A DNA stretch of 64,000 bases from Berkiella sp963829835 (GCA_963829835.1 CAWHKC010000004.1:124001-188000); one strand, 5' to 3'. Positions 18,680 to 28,296 are shown, counted from the first letter of the stretch. Notes: generated by a model from the sequence alone, not told the origin. Made by a program: numbers and translations.

Positions 18680-18871
18680 TTATAACTTAATTCTCTTACC
18701 AGTGAACAGCTGCCATAAAATCCCATGAGCATTATTAAGATATGCCCCTATAAATGCTCCAAGACATCCTAATGACAGACATACTTCATAAGAGGACTTT
18801 ATAACTTCTCCGCCAACCCAGCCAATAACGAATGAAAGCGCTATAAATTGAATAAGGTTAAGTTTCATCAT
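18680..18871 (-). CDS. Small two-helix membrane protein, candidate bacteriocin immunity protein
   Basis: The product has 63 residues, nearly all in two hydrophobic helices (LIQFIALSFVIGWVGGEVIK; VCLSLGCLGAFIGAYL) with a basic C-terminus (GKRIKL). The start codon overlaps the stop of the double-glycine peptide gene (ATGA, 18868-18871), giving tight coupling. Size, topology and position match immunity proteins of class II bacteriocins and microcins. The sequence is not one I can assign to a named family. It could instead be a helper for peptide export. Confidence 0.7.
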   Translation of the reverse strand: MMKLNLIQFIALSFVIGWVGGEVIKSSYEVCLSLGCLGAFIGAYLNNAHGILWQLFTGKRIKL

Positions 18872-19068
18872 TTATTTCCATATTGTTTTTGATACATTTC
18901 ATCAAGATTATTGACGCCTTGTGCCGCAACAACACCAGCAACTGCAATTCCCATACCCACCGGTCCTCCGGTTACAACGCCTATTGCTATAGCGGCAAAG
19001 GCAGTGCCAATATTCATATGAAAACCACCACTAACTTTTTGTAATTCATTAATAGATACTTCACGCAT
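18868..19068 (-). CDS. Double-glycine-leader bacteriocin/microcin-like precursor peptide
   Basis: The product has 66 residues from an ATG with AAGGA 7 bp upstream. The leader MREVSINELQKVSGG fits the double-glycine class II bacteriocin leader (conserved hydrophobic positions, EL, V, then GG). Cleavage would release a 51-residue core, FHMNIGTAFAAIAIGVVTGG and onward, rich in Gly/Ala/Val with GxxxG spacing and a polar end (NLDEMYQKQYGNK). Such cores insert into membranes. Known peptides of this type are cut and exported by ABC transporters with a C39 peptidase domain; none is in this window. The overlapping downstream gene is a likely immunity partner. Confidence 0.8.
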   Translation of the reverse strand: MREVSINELQKVSGGFHMNIGTAFAAIAIGVVTGGPVGMGIAVAGVVAAQGVNNLDEMYQKQYGNK

Positions 19069-19263
19069 AATAAAATCCTTTTTATTGTAAAACTTGAGAA
19101 ATTGATTTCTTGTGGCCGCCTTGGGTTAGCTGCAATCACAAGGCCTAGCATAATCAACGGATTTTACAAAAACAACAAATATCGCATGCAGAAATGCATA
19201 ATTTTAGCTCATATGACTGAACTAAATGATTATATAGCTATGGTTTGAGTTTGAGGTTTTACC

Positions 19264-19293
19264 CCGGGTTGCATTCAAATAGAATAAACCCGG
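19264..19293 (-). terminator. Possible terminator after the HAD-like gene
   Basis: CCGGGTT (19264-19270) pairs with AACCCGG (19287-19293), 20 bp past the stop of the gene at 19314-20612 read on the minus strand. The T-run is poor, so Rho-independent activity is uncertain. The 245-bp gap also holds the leader of the peptide gene at 19068. Confidence 0.4.
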
Positions 19294-19313
19294 AGTAAAC
19301 TGGAGAATTGTTT

Positions 19314-20612
19314 TTACTTTCTAGCCAGTGCTGCACTAACACCAGCTGGTCTAATTTGTGGAGAAACTTGCTCGCTAGGCAGTAAAACCGGAGCCATTTC
19401 AGATAATGGAACACCAGGCGCAGCGGTATCTGACACAGGCTTGGCAAGGTGTAATTCATACATTCTTGCGATCAACGGTGATGTCTTCGTGAAAACCTGA
19501 CTAAGTGCATCAAACTGAGAACCTTCAATCAAACCATGCTGGCTTAATTTATGAAACAACGGTTCAAATTCACTTACTGTAAATTGAAACTGCCATGGTA
19601 ATTTTAATTTTCCACCAATTTCTTTTTCTTTACCCAATATCCGATTTTTGTCTATCGCAGGTTCTAAATTCTTTAACAATCTATAAACTTCGCCTTTAGT
19701 GACAGAAACAACCACGCAATCATTCTGTGGTTGAAAATCAACATCTACAGAAGGTTTGCGGCCTTTTTTACCTTCAGCTTTGAGGATCGCGCGGGCATGT
19801 TCATCGGATAACACTCTGGCAAAATATTGCTTTTGCAAGGCTACAACATCAGGTCTAACGTTGTTTATAATGTGATCAAGCTTGCTATAGCGGATGCCGA
19901 TAAATTTAATGGGCGTAAAAGGTTTTTGTGCTTGTTCGCATTCTTGTTTCTTTTTAGCATTATATTCTTCGATGGAAGCACGCACTTTTTCTAAGTTACT
20001 GAGTTTATCATCCCACATGAGGATAACTTCTGGCATTTGTTCTACATCTTCAAGACAAGTAAATAAACATTTACCTTTGTGTTGTCCACCAGTGAGGATC
20101 ATACCTTCAATGAACAAGCCCTCGTCACCAAGTGGCAATTTCTTTGTCTTGCCTTTAAATGAACCTTGATTAAAATTCATTCCAAAACGACTCAAATGTT
20201 CTTGGGTTTCAGTCAGCAATAATGATCCCCGGCTAGTTAAAATCAAGGTCTCAATACCGTTTCTTTGCATTACCCTAATGTGTTCGGGCGTACTTTCTTC
20301 AACTGCATAGATATCATCCGGATGGATTTTTCTCACCACATCTAAATAGCCAGGTAATAAAAGATCTTTTGCTTCTTGTGCTGTTTTACCTTTTCGCATA
20401 AATTCAGCAAAGTCAAAATCAAACCATTGATCGGTGCCTAGTGTATGTCTATAGCTCAAAATGGTGTTATCTAAATCAAGTAAGCCGAGTTTTCGTTTAC
20501 CTTTATATTTTTCCTTTTCTAGAAAATATAAACCGTCACGAAAGCTGGCACTTTCATAAATTTTACCATTCTCAGTTTTAGAAACAGTTTTTAAGGTCAT
20601 TGGCTTTGTCAT
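19314..20612 (-). CDS. DUF2608-type HAD-superfamily protein
   Basis: The product has 432 residues. HAD motifs are visible: motif I LLDLDNTIL (about 45-53), motif II LILTSRG, and an acidic motif IV VILMWDDKLSNLEKV. Spacing and content resemble DUF2608 proteins of Legionella, Coxiella and Chlamydia-type bacteria. Unlike those, it has no clear N-terminal signal peptide. About 170 residues follow the HAD core, ending in a Pro/Ala/Ser tail (LPSEQVSPQIRPAG). Phosphatase activity is plausible, substrate unknown. It is divergent from the FAD monooxygenase at 20816. Confidence 0.75.
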   Translation of the reverse strand: MTKPMTLKTVSKTENGKIYESASFRDGLYFLEKEKYKGKRKLGLLDLDNTILSYRHTLGTDQWFDFDFAEFMRKGKTAQEAKDLLLPGYLDVVRKIHPDDIYAVEESTPEHIRVMQRNGIETLILTSRGSLLLTETQEHLSRFGMNFNQGSFKGKTKKLPLGDEGLFIEGMILTGGQHKGKCLFTCLEDVEQMPEVILMWDDKLSNLEKVRASIEEYNAKKKQECEQAQKPFTPIKFIGIRYSKLDHIINNVRPDVVALQKQYFARVLSDEHARAILKAEGKKGRKPSVDVDFQPQNDCVVVSVTKGEVYRLLKNLEPAIDKNRILGKEKEIGGKLKLPWQFQFTVSEFEPLFHKLSQHGLIEGSQFDALSQVFTKTSPLIARMYELHLAKPVSDTAAPGVPLSEMAPVLLPSEQVSPQIRPAGVSAALARK

Positions 20613-20815
20613 GATACATCCCGACAGTTCACAAGTTGATTAAGTTAAATAAGCAACATATTATGTTTCAATGCTGATTGTACTTTATGCGTGCAATGCA
20701 GTCTAACCTGTTAGCGTGAATTTTAATGCCCATATGGGGAAGTTACCCCTTTTAAAAACGAAAGAATTCATTCAAACTCTCTAGTTATTTTAACTAACCT
20801 CTTAGGTCTGAGATT

Positions 20816-22078
20816 ATGAAAATTGGTGTTATTGGAGGTTCCGTTGCAGGGCTAACCGCTGCAATCCAGCTGCAACGACTTGGAATGGAAGTGACTGTTT
20901 TCGAACGCTCTGAAAATAATCTCTCTAGTCGAGGAGCAGGTATCGTTTTGCCTGAAGAATTGGTTCAAGCATGCATAAAGTTAAACTTATTTGATCATAA
21001 TATTCCACGCATTCCAGCAACAGCCCGTTCTTTTACCACTCAAAAAGGCAAAAGGATTTTTGACCAACCGTTATCTATTGTTGGTCTCAATTGGGGAAAT
21101 ATCTATGCAAATTTGCGCAAGCGACTCCCAGAACAATGTTATCGCAAAGGTGAATCTGTTGTAGCGTTCTCGCAACGCAATGATGAATGCCATGTTATTA
21201 CAGATAAGGATAAGCTATATGACTTTGACTATCTTATTGGAGCAGATGGCGTTGATTCTGTCGTTAGAAAGAGTTTATATCCTGAGTCATCTCCACAATA
21301 TGCAGGCTATGTCGCCTGGCGAGGAACAACTGTTTTATCACCATTGATGAATCAAAAAATATTTCAAAATCATGTTGCTTATTTTGTATTTCCCAAAGGA
21401 CATATCCTTATATATAGCATTCCCTCTCTTGATTATGCCCAAACTGGAAATAGGATACTCAATTGGGTTTTATTTGAAGAAAGTAAAGATCGACAATTTT
21501 CACTACCGCCTGGAACGTTAACACAAGAAAACCTCATTCACTTGCGAACATTTGCACACAGAGTTTTACCCAAAGATATTGCGGATATCATTGTTCAAAC
21601 AAAAGTCCCTTTTATGCAAGCAATCTATGATGGTTCCGCAGTTGAGCCTGTAAAACAGAGAGTATGTTTAATAGGAGACTCTGCTGCAGTATTAAGACCA
21701 CACTCAGTCTCGGGGGTACTTAAAGCATTAAAAGATGGCATTAGTTTGGCTGAAGCATTTGCAACTGCTTCTTTAGAAAAATGGAATGCCCAACAAGTAG
21801 ATGGCTTAAAACAACAAGTTAAATTATCCGTCAGCATGGGTAAAGGTCTAGTCACGAACACTCCTGATTGGGAGACAATGACCCCAGAATTGATGGAGCA
21901 ATGGTGGAAGAATATATTAGCTGGTGAGACTTGGTATGCTACCCCAACGCAAGTTGAGCCAAAAAAACCGCTTACCTATGTGTTTGACAAGGAAAGCGCT
22001 GGTAAAACAACAACTGTAGCAGCCACTGTACCCGTTAAGATTAGCGAGAAAAAACAAAATTTTAAAGCAAAACTATAA
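20816..22078 (+). CDS. FAD-dependent aromatic monooxygenase-like protein
   Basis: The product has 420 residues. The N-terminal dinucleotide-binding motif is IGVIGGSVAGLTAAIQL with the acidic end VTVFERS. The RGAGIVL segment, the DG motif YLIGADGVDSVVRKSL and the GD motif VCLIGDSAAVLRPHSVSG place it in the UbiH / salicylate-hydroxylase / 2,6-dihydroxypyridine hydroxylase superfamily (FAD_binding_3). The enzyme would hydroxylate an aromatic substrate with NAD(P)H and O2; the substrate is not evident. A roughly 45-residue polar tail follows the catalytic domain. It stands alone, divergent from the HAD gene and convergent with the next, with a hairpin terminator. Confidence 0.88.
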   Translation: MKIGVIGGSVAGLTAAIQLQRLGMEVTVFERSENNLSSRGAGIVLPEELVQACIKLNLFDHNIPRIPATARSFTTQKGKRIFDQPLSIVGLNWGNIYANLRKRLPEQCYRKGESVVAFSQRNDECHVITDKDKLYDFDYLIGADGVDSVVRKSLYPESSPQYAGYVAWRGTTVLSPLMNQKIFQNHVAYFVFPKGHILIYSIPSLDYAQTGNRILNWVLFEESKDRQFSLPPGTLTQENLIHLRTFAHRVLPKDIADIIVQTKVPFMQAIYDGSAVEPVKQRVCLIGDSAAVLRPHSVSGVLKALKDGISLAEAFATASLEKWNAQQVDGLKQQVKLSVSMGKGLVTNTPDWETMTPELMEQWWKNILAGETWYATPTQVEPKKPLTYVFDKESAGKTTTVAATVPVKISEKKQNFKAKL

Positions 22079-22090
22079 ACAATAAAGTTG

Positions 22091-22116
22091 AAGAGCCATA
22101 TAAACATATGGCTCTT
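22091..22116. terminator. Bidirectional terminator between convergent genes
   Basis: AAGAGCCATAT (22091-22101) pairs perfectly with ATATGGCTCTT (22106-22116), flanked by T-rich (plus) and A-rich (minus-strand T) tracts. It sits in the 49-bp gap between the monooxygenase and the gene ending at 22128. Confidence 0.75.
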
Positions 22117-22127
22117 TAAACTTTTAT

Positions 22128-23435
22128 TTAAAGCGTAAATTTCTGTTTAGCATGTTCAAGTAGCTGTTGTTTAATCACTTTGCGACTTCCAGTCACAGCA
22201 GCAACTTGCTCTAACGCTTGTTTTTGCCAAGACAGAACATCCTGAGAAGTATGGACAACAGGTTGATTGCTGGAGTAGGAACCATTCGCTTCAAATTGGG
22301 GATCCTTGAACTTAGCAAGCATATTATCCAATTCCTTGCCAAATTTGCTCTGTATTAAATCATACCCTTGCTCATGACGTAATGTATCAACTTGCGTTAA
22401 TAAATTTTCCTTTTTTAAATGATAACGCATTCTGTCGCTATACTTATATTCTTTATATAATTCTTTTACATCTTTCCAGGCCTTTTTGCCAACATATATC
22501 GCAAAAATTGAGCCGGTTACTAACAAAGCAATCTGTGCAATCAGAGGAGTTGCTACAGCACTGGCAGCCAAATTAGTTGCCGATGAACTCAGATATAGCA
22601 TCGTTCCAGCACAAATCAATGCTGTTGCTCCATAGTAAATATAAGATTTAAATTTCTTTGTCTGAGCCGCTACTTCTTGATTATGTGCAGCAGCGATAGC
22701 AACCAAGTTAGCATTGCCGCGCCGCTGGGCTTTTTGCTCTTTTCGTTCTTTTTTTACTATATCTGCTTGCCCCTTAGCTATTTGTTCCTTAGCTTTTTCC
22801 TTTGCTACCGATTCATCAGCCTTTTGCTTTGCTGCCAACTCATCAGCTATTTGCTTGGCCGCTTGTTCATCAGCCTTTTGCTTTGCCACTTGCTCATCGG
22901 CCTTTTGTTTCTCTACTAGTTCTTTCTGTTTTGCTTCATCTTCAATTGCTTTTTGTCTTGCAGCTTTTAATTGTGCTTCAGATCTAGCAATGGATTCAGC
23001 AAATTGTTCCCTTCTGATTCTTTCTATTTCAGCCGCTATTTTACAGTAATCCAATTCAGAATAGTTAAAAATACTTGTGGGTGCATATTTATCGTTATAA
23101 TCAAAGGTAGCATCAAGAACTTTATACTCAATATCTTTATCTGTGCCTCTGAGATGCGTTGTTAAATAAACGGCACGACTTTTATCTTTTACTTCTTTTC
23201 CATCAATATAAAATCTTGAACTAATAGGTTCTTCAGCTGTTTTACTGACATCAATTTGTATAATAGGGCATAATTCGTTTGATTTCGCTTGATGCGCCCT
23301 AGCAACTTTTACGGCATCCTCATAATTCAAAAAAGCTATTTGAATATCATTATGGTCTATTCTTAAAGAAATCCATGCTTGTTCTGGGGTCATATTGCGC
23401 GGAACGTGACTATTTCCAATAACAAAATATCTCAT
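22128..23435 (-). CDS. Coiled-coil repeat protein with two transmembrane helices
   Basis: The product has 435 residues from an ATG with GGAG 5 bp upstream. Residues 1-130 form a mixed globular domain I do not recognise. Residues about 155-245 are a charged coiled coil with 9-residue repeats of the type KQKADEQVA, KQKADEQAA, KQIADELAA, KQKADESVA. Two transmembrane helices follow at about 268-318 (YIYYGATALICAGTMLYLSS; IAQIALLVTGSIFAIYVGKK). The C-terminus is polar and helical. It is convergent with the monooxygenase gene. It could be a secreted membrane-targeting coiled-coil protein; no enzymatic motif is seen. Confidence 0.8.
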   Translation of the reverse strand: MRYFVIGNSHVPRNMTPEQAWISLRIDHNDIQIAFLNYEDAVKVARAHQAKSNELCPIIQIDVSKTAEEPISSRFYIDGKEVKDKSRAVYLTTHLRGTDKDIEYKVLDATFDYNDKYAPTSIFNYSELDYCKIAAEIERIRREQFAESIARSEAQLKAARQKAIEDEAKQKELVEKQKADEQVAKQKADEQAAKQIADELAAKQKADESVAKEKAKEQIAKGQADIVKKERKEQKAQRRGNANLVAIAAAHNQEVAAQTKKFKSYIYYGATALICAGTMLYLSSSATNLAASAVATPLIAQIALLVTGSIFAIYVGKKAWKDVKELYKEYKYSDRMRYHLKKENLLTQVDTLRHEQGYDLIQSKFGKELDNMLAKFKDPQFEANGSYSSNQPVVHTSQDVLSWQKQALEQVAAVTGSRKVIKQQLLEHAKQKFTL

Positions 23436-23633
23436 ATTTACTCCAACTAGCTTTATAACAATAAAATTCGGGGTTATTTTCCAGAAGGATTGTATTTTAG
23501 TTATTCAAATGTGTCTGTGATAAAAAAGTATCGCGTTAGATAAAACCCGTGTAGTAACAACAATACGTAGCCGCAAATCAACTTATACTTATTTAATACC
23601 TATCCTATTGTATCAAAGCTGGAATAATAACCG

Positions 23634-25388
23634 GTGAATGGAATAATTTGGCAAACCGTTTGTGTACTACTCGCCCTCGGCATGGGGGTAAGCGTCTATG
23701 CCAGCGTTCGCTCTCGCAACTCTTTCAAGCATCTCAAAGCCGACATGACCAAAATCAAACGAGATATGTTTAATTATCCATTATTAAACCCTCACCCCGT
23801 CATAGATGTCGATAAAATGGGTGTTATCACCTTTGCAAACCATGGCAGTGAAGTTCTCTTAACTGAATGGAAAGTCGGTTTAAATGAGAAAATCCCTCCA
23901 GATTGGCGGGAAGTGGTTCGTCAAGTTGTTATGTCAAATGAGGTACAAACCATTGAAATGACCTGTGCAAAGAAAAACTATTACATTACGATTGTGCCAA
24001 GAAGAGGAGATAACGCGAGTATATTTTGCATGGACATCACTACCTTGAAAAGTACTCAAAAAGCGTTAGAAGAACAATCCTTAATCGATGAGCAAACCAA
24101 ACTACCTAATCGCATCAGTTTTAAAAAGGAGTTGTCGGCAAAAAGTGAAGAATCAAAGTTATATCAATCAAAATTAGGCGTCTTAATTATTCGCTTAGAT
24201 GATTATTTTCAGGTGGTTAATACTTATGGCCAAGATACAGCGAACCTCATTTTATTAGAATTCTCTCAACGCTTAGTGGAATTTACGCATAAACAAAGCA
24301 TTATTGCACGACTAAATGAAAATCAGTTTGGCTTGCTTGAGCCACAAATGGGTGAACCTGCGGCGATGGCAGCTTATGTTCAGTCATTAATTGAAAAATG
24401 TATCTTGCCTTATAACATTGCTGATCGTGAAATATTTATTAATATCAGCATTGGGATCTCCTTTTGTCCAAATGATGGTGACACACCCGAAATTCTGACA
24501 AGAAATGCTCAATTAGCCGTCAACCGAACCAGTACTTCGCGCAATCAATTTGAATTTTTCCAAAGAGGCATGGAAGAACAATTGCAATTAAAAAGAGATA
24601 TTATAGCTGATGTGCATAAAGCACTTGAACGAAATGAATTTCAACTTTATTACCAACCTCAAATTCATTTAGGATTGAAAAAGCTAGTGGGCTGTGAATC
24701 TTTAATACGTTGGAAGCACCCCGATAAAGGTTACATCTCACCTTTCTTCTTTATTACTGCCGCTGAAGAATCTCAATTGATAGTGCAAATTGGTGAGTGG
24801 ACATTAAGAGAAGCTTGCCGGCAAATTGTCAAATGGCGCGAACAAGGGTTACCCCCCATTAAAGTAGCCGTCAATTTATCCGCCAGGCAAGTACTCAAAT
24901 CAGATATTGTCGATCTGGTTCATAAAGTCATGTTAGAGAACAACATCACACCTGATTGGTTAGCACTTGAGCTAACGGAAAGTGCCCTGGTGCAAGATAA
25001 AGATAAGGCCGCGCAAATTTTAAAGAGTTTAAAAACATTCAATTTGGACATAGCCTTAGATGATTTTGGCACAGGGTATTCATCATTAAGCTATTTAATG
25101 CAATTTCCTATCGATAAATTAAAAATCGATCAATCCTTTGTAAAAACCATTGAAGATGAAAAATCAAGTAACCCTGTCATAAAAGGTATCATAGATTTAG
25201 GACATAGCATGAATCTACATATGATTGCAGAGGGAGTAGAAACGGATGCCCAATTACTATTTTTAAAGCAAAACGGGTGTGAAATGATCCAAGGATATAT
25301 TTTCGGGCAAGCACAACCTCCTGATAAGTTTATTAGTTTCTTTAATACCGATTGGAAAGCAACCATTGATAAACACTTGTTGGAATAA
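23634..25388 (+). CDS. Membrane-anchored PAS-degenerate GGDEF-EAL c-di-GMP phosphodiesterase
   Basis: The product has 584 residues, starting at GTG with a weak ribosome site. One N-terminal transmembrane helix (about 4-24), a PAS-like segment (about 50-145), then a GGDEF domain whose signature is degraded (RLNENQFGLLE), so no cyclase activity is expected. The C-terminal EAL domain retains Glu in CESLIRW, Asn in VNLSARQ, Glu in ELTESAL, the DDFGTGYSSLSYL loop, Lys in LKIDQSF, and AEGVET, so c-di-GMP hydrolysis is likely. It precedes a cytosolic UrtA/AmiC-type ligand-binding protein by 26 bp, an arrangement suggesting ligand-controlled c-di-GMP turnover. Confidence 0.92.
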   Translation: MNGIIWQTVCVLLALGMGVSVYASVRSRNSFKHLKADMTKIKRDMFNYPLLNPHPVIDVDKMGVITFANHGSEVLLTEWKVGLNEKIPPDWREVVRQVVMSNEVQTIEMTCAKKNYYITIVPRRGDNASIFCMDITTLKSTQKALEEQSLIDEQTKLPNRISFKKELSAKSEESKLYQSKLGVLIIRLDDYFQVVNTYGQDTANLILLEFSQRLVEFTHKQSIIARLNENQFGLLEPQMGEPAAMAAYVQSLIEKCILPYNIADREIFINISIGISFCPNDGDTPEILTRNAQLAVNRTSTSRNQFEFFQRGMEEQLQLKRDIIADVHKALERNEFQLYYQPQIHLGLKKLVGCESLIRWKHPDKGYISPFFFITAAEESQLIVQIGEWTLREACRQIVKWREQGLPPIKVAVNLSARQVLKSDIVDLVHKVMLENNITPDWLALELTESALVQDKDKAAQILKSLKTFNLDIALDDFGTGYSSLSYLMQFPIDKLKIDQSFVKTIEDEKSSNPVIKGIIDLGHSMNLHMIAEGVETDAQLLFLKQNGCEMIQGYIFGQAQPPDKFISFFNTDWKATIDKHLLE

Positions 25389-25414
25389 AAAGTCATATTA
25401 GAGGTAAGAGTCGG

Positions 25415-26617
25415 ATGTGGGATAAAGTTGAGATTTACTTTGGATTACGAAAGCCACCGATACGTGTTGGTATTCTACATTCATTTACCGGCTCCTTGGC
25501 GATGAGTGAAAAGTCTGTCGCGGATGCAACATTGATGGCGATAGATGAAATCAATGATAATGGTGGAATCTTAGACAGAAAAATTGAAGCAGTGATAGTA
25601 GATGGCCGCTCTGATTGGCGTCATTTCATGAAAATGGCAGAACAACTTATTGTAAAAGAAAAAGTCAGTGTGGTCTTTGGCTGCTGGACTTCGGCTTGCC
25701 GAAAATCTATAAAACCCATTTTTGAACAACATAACCATTTGCTCATCTACCCTGTTCAATATGAAGGCTTAGAAGAATCTCCCAATATCATTTACACAGG
25801 CGCAGCTCCAAATCAGCAAATCATTCCTACCATTAAATGGGCTTTTGATAATTTAGGCAAACGATTTTTTTTGGTCGGCTCAGACTATGTCTTCCCGCGA
25901 ACAGCTAACGCCATTATTAAAGATCAATTATCTGCTCTAGGCGGTGAAGTTGTTGGTGAGGAATATATCCTCCTGGGTAGTAGTAACGTTGAAAATGTGA
26001 TTAATAAAATTGTTAAAGCTAGACCAAAAGTGATTATTAACACTATTAACGGAGATAGTAACATCGCATTTTTTAGAGAAATACGAAGCAATGGCATTAC
26101 ACCTGATGAGTGTCCAACTATCTCTTTTAGCATTGGTGAGGATGAACTTCGCAATTTAGATCCTGCACAAGCCGCTGGAGATTATGCGGCATGGAATTAT
26201 TTTCAAAATATCCCAAGTAAAATTAATCAGGATTTTGTTAATAGATATCAAGAAAAATATGGTCAAGACAGAGTCACTGATGATCCAATAGAAGCCGGAT
26301 ATATTGGTGTTTATTTATGGGCGCAAGCCGTAACTGATGCCAGAACTGATAATATCGATAAGGTTCGTCAAGCCTTTAAAAAGCAAAGTTTAATAGCTCC
26401 CGAAGGTCGCGTTCATGTTGATCCTGACAACCAGCATATCTGGAAAATTGTACGAGTGGGCAAGGTACGAAAAGATGGTCAGTTTGATATTGTCTGGAGT
26501 TCAATTAAACCTATACAACCCATACCCTATCCAGGGTATCGCTCAAAAGAAAAATGGGATCAGTTTTTAAATGAACTGTATAAGGGTTGGGGAAATAAGT
26601 GGTCAAACGAAGTATGA
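25415..26617 (+). CDS. UrtA/AmiC-type substrate-binding protein without signal peptide
   Basis: The product has 400 residues of the type I periplasmic-binding fold (Peripla_BP_5). The sequence IRVGILHSFTGSLAMSEKSV, the VFGCWTSACRK and YPVQYEGLEESPNI motifs, FLVGSDYVFPRTAN and NTINGDSN match the urea/short-chain amide binder family (UrtA, FmdD, AmiC). The start at 25415 leaves no hydrophobic leader, so the protein should stay in the cytoplasm, as AmiC does. No permease or ATPase genes accompany it. It lies 26 bp after the EAL gene, so I infer a ligand sensor for that enzyme rather than a transport component. Confidence 0.9.
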   Translation: MWDKVEIYFGLRKPPIRVGILHSFTGSLAMSEKSVADATLMAIDEINDNGGILDRKIEAVIVDGRSDWRHFMKMAEQLIVKEKVSVVFGCWTSACRKSIKPIFEQHNHLLIYPVQYEGLEESPNIIYTGAAPNQQIIPTIKWAFDNLGKRFFLVGSDYVFPRTANAIIKDQLSALGGEVVGEEYILLGSSNVENVINKIVKARPKVIINTINGDSNIAFFREIRSNGITPDECPTISFSIGEDELRNLDPAQAAGDYAAWNYFQNIPSKINQDFVNRYQEKYGQDRVTDDPIEAGYIGVYLWAQAVTDARTDNIDKVRQAFKKQSLIAPEGRVHVDPDNQHIWKIVRVGKVRKDGQFDIVWSSIKPIQPIPYPGYRSKEKWDQFLNELYKGWGNKWSNEV

Positions 26618-26628
26618 CCACTGTCAAG

Positions 26629-28296
26629 TTAGACTCTTATAGCCGTTCTTTGATTATTGAACTCATCTTTTTCAATCAAATTCGATCCAGAATCATTCTG
26701 TGGCATTGTTAATAACTCTTTACCAAGCTTCCTTTGTGTTTTGGTTAGAATAGCTTCTAGTTTGTGACTCGAACCTGTTCTAGTTAGTGATGAACTTGGT
26801 AAATATAGTTGCTTGCGCATATTTGCAATCGTAGAATGCATATCGAACAATTCTTGAGAACCAATCAAGCTTTTTTTCAAGTCTTTATCTATCATACTAA
26901 GGAGCTCTTGCGTTAGAGCTAAAGCGTTTCTTCGACTCTGCTGATGCTTACTTTCTTGTGTACCATTTCTTTGTAATGATTTTTTTTGCGCCCGTTGTAT
27001 ATGCTCAGCCAGTGCTTTTAATGACATTGAAATGTCCCTGAGTTTTTTGATAATAGGTGCTTGTTGTTTTGATTCAATTGTAGAACTTAACTCATTCATT
27101 GACTTTCTTAATCCAATAACATCCGTTTGGAGACTATCGTCACTATTTTCTCGACCTTTCTCCTTCATAATACTAACTTTATGAGCATTTGCAAATTCTA
27201 ATCTGATGTCTCTGAGTTCAGCGATTGCTTCTCTAAAAGTGGGGCGATTTTCGGCTCGTACATCAATCATCCGTTTAATGCACTCTCTTAATTTATTTTG
27301 AATTGGACAAATTGAGGGTACATCACCTAATATGTCCGCTGCTTTATGTTTAAGCATTGGAGGGATTGCTCTTGCATTTGAAGTTTTTTGCTGAGCTATG
27401 TTTGTTATTAACTCATCCATATCCCTGAAATGAACCATTTGATCCTTATCGTTCATTCCTAAGTTTTTTGCAGCAGTAAACAACTCTGCAATAACGACAC
27501 CGGCGGAATACATATCAGTGCTTGGCGAATAAACACATGAACCAAATGAAAACATTAATTCTGGTGGCAACGTATATAGTGTTCCGCCGCCAATTTTAGT
27601 AACAAATTTTCCATTTTCATCCAATGCTCTGGTTTCACCAAAATCAATTAGTTTTAATGTTTTCCCATCCCATAATGCGTTATCCGGTTTGACATCTCTA
27701 TGTACAAAGCCTTTTCTTTGTTTACCTTTCTCATCGCTGAACTCTTTATTATGAAGCTCATCAAGTCTTTCAAGTAATTGGATCGCAATATCACATTTTT
27801 CCAGATTAGTGGTTTCTTGATTTTTATAGTCTCTTAAATTTTGTCCCTGAATATATTCTTGTGCACTAATTGATAGTCCATTTTCAGAGAATGTATCAAT
27901 TAATCTGCCTAATGCGTTGAGAACAAACTCTTCTTGTTCTACTACAATTTTGTCTGTAGCTGATTTTGGTTTTTGATACTTAATGGCAAGAAGCTTGCCC
28001 GACTCTAAGTTCATTCCTAAAAACACTTCCCCATATGCACCCTGCCCAAGTAGTTCTTTATCATTTACAATAATTGTTTCCCCTTTTTTACCTATCCACA
28101 CAGGAAATTCTAAGGGGCTGTTTGAGTCTTGCGCATGAGATTTAAAGAAACGGTTTCTTAAGATATCATTTGTTAGTACTTTATGTTCTTCTTTTTTTGC
28201 ACTGATATAATTTAATGATTCTTGAGACAATAGTTGACCTGGATCGCGCTTTTCTTTTCGATCTTCAGGACGTATCTTACTTGTACCTTCTATCAT
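26629..28296 (-). CDS. Eukaryotic-type Ser/Thr protein kinase with coiled-coil C-terminus
   Basis: The product has 555 residues. I start at the ATG at 28296, which has GGAG 5 bp upstream; an ATG five codons earlier (28311) has none. Kinase motifs are complete: glycine loop GQGAYGEVF, Lys in LAIKYQK, catalytic loop FVHRDVKPDNALW, metal site LIDFGETRAL, GTLYTLPPELM in place of APE, and DMYSAGVVIAELF. The kinase ends near residue 375; a helical region of 180 residues follows, with no transmembrane or PASTA domain. It lies between two c-di-GMP modules, facing the first convergently. It may act in the bacterium or as a translocated kinase; the lack of PASTA repeats and the genomic setting favour the second, by inference. 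Confidence 0.9.
   Translation of the reverse strand: MIEGTSKIRPEDRKEKRDPGQLLSQESLNYISAKKEEHKVLTNDILRNRFFKSHAQDSNSPLEFPVWIGKKGETIIVNDKELLGQGAYGEVFLGMNLESGKLLAIKYQKPKSATDKIVVEQEEFVLNALGRLIDTFSENGLSISAQEYIQGQNLRDYKNQETTNLEKCDIAIQLLERLDELHNKEFSDEKGKQRKGFVHRDVKPDNALWDGKTLKLIDFGETRALDENGKFVTKIGGGTLYTLPPELMFSFGSCVYSPSTDMYSAGVVIAELFTAAKNLGMNDKDQMVHFRDMDELITNIAQQKTSNARAIPPMLKHKAADILGDVPSICPIQNKLRECIKRMIDVRAENRPTFREAIAELRDIRLEFANAHKVSIMKEKGRENSDDSLQTDVIGLRKSMNELSSTIESKQQAPIIKKLRDISMSLKALAEHIQRAQKKSLQRNGTQESKHQQSRRNALALTQELLSMIDKDLKKSLIGSQELFDMHSTIANMRKQLYLPSSSLTRTGSSHKLEAILTKTQRKLGKELLTMPQNDSGSNLIEKDEFNNQRTAIRV

Noticed and set aside
22714..23049. 111-codon plus-strand Cys/Phe/Ser-rich frame
   Set aside because: Antisense to the 27-bp repeats of the coiled-coil gene; the composition follows from complementing Lys/Ala/Glu repeats.
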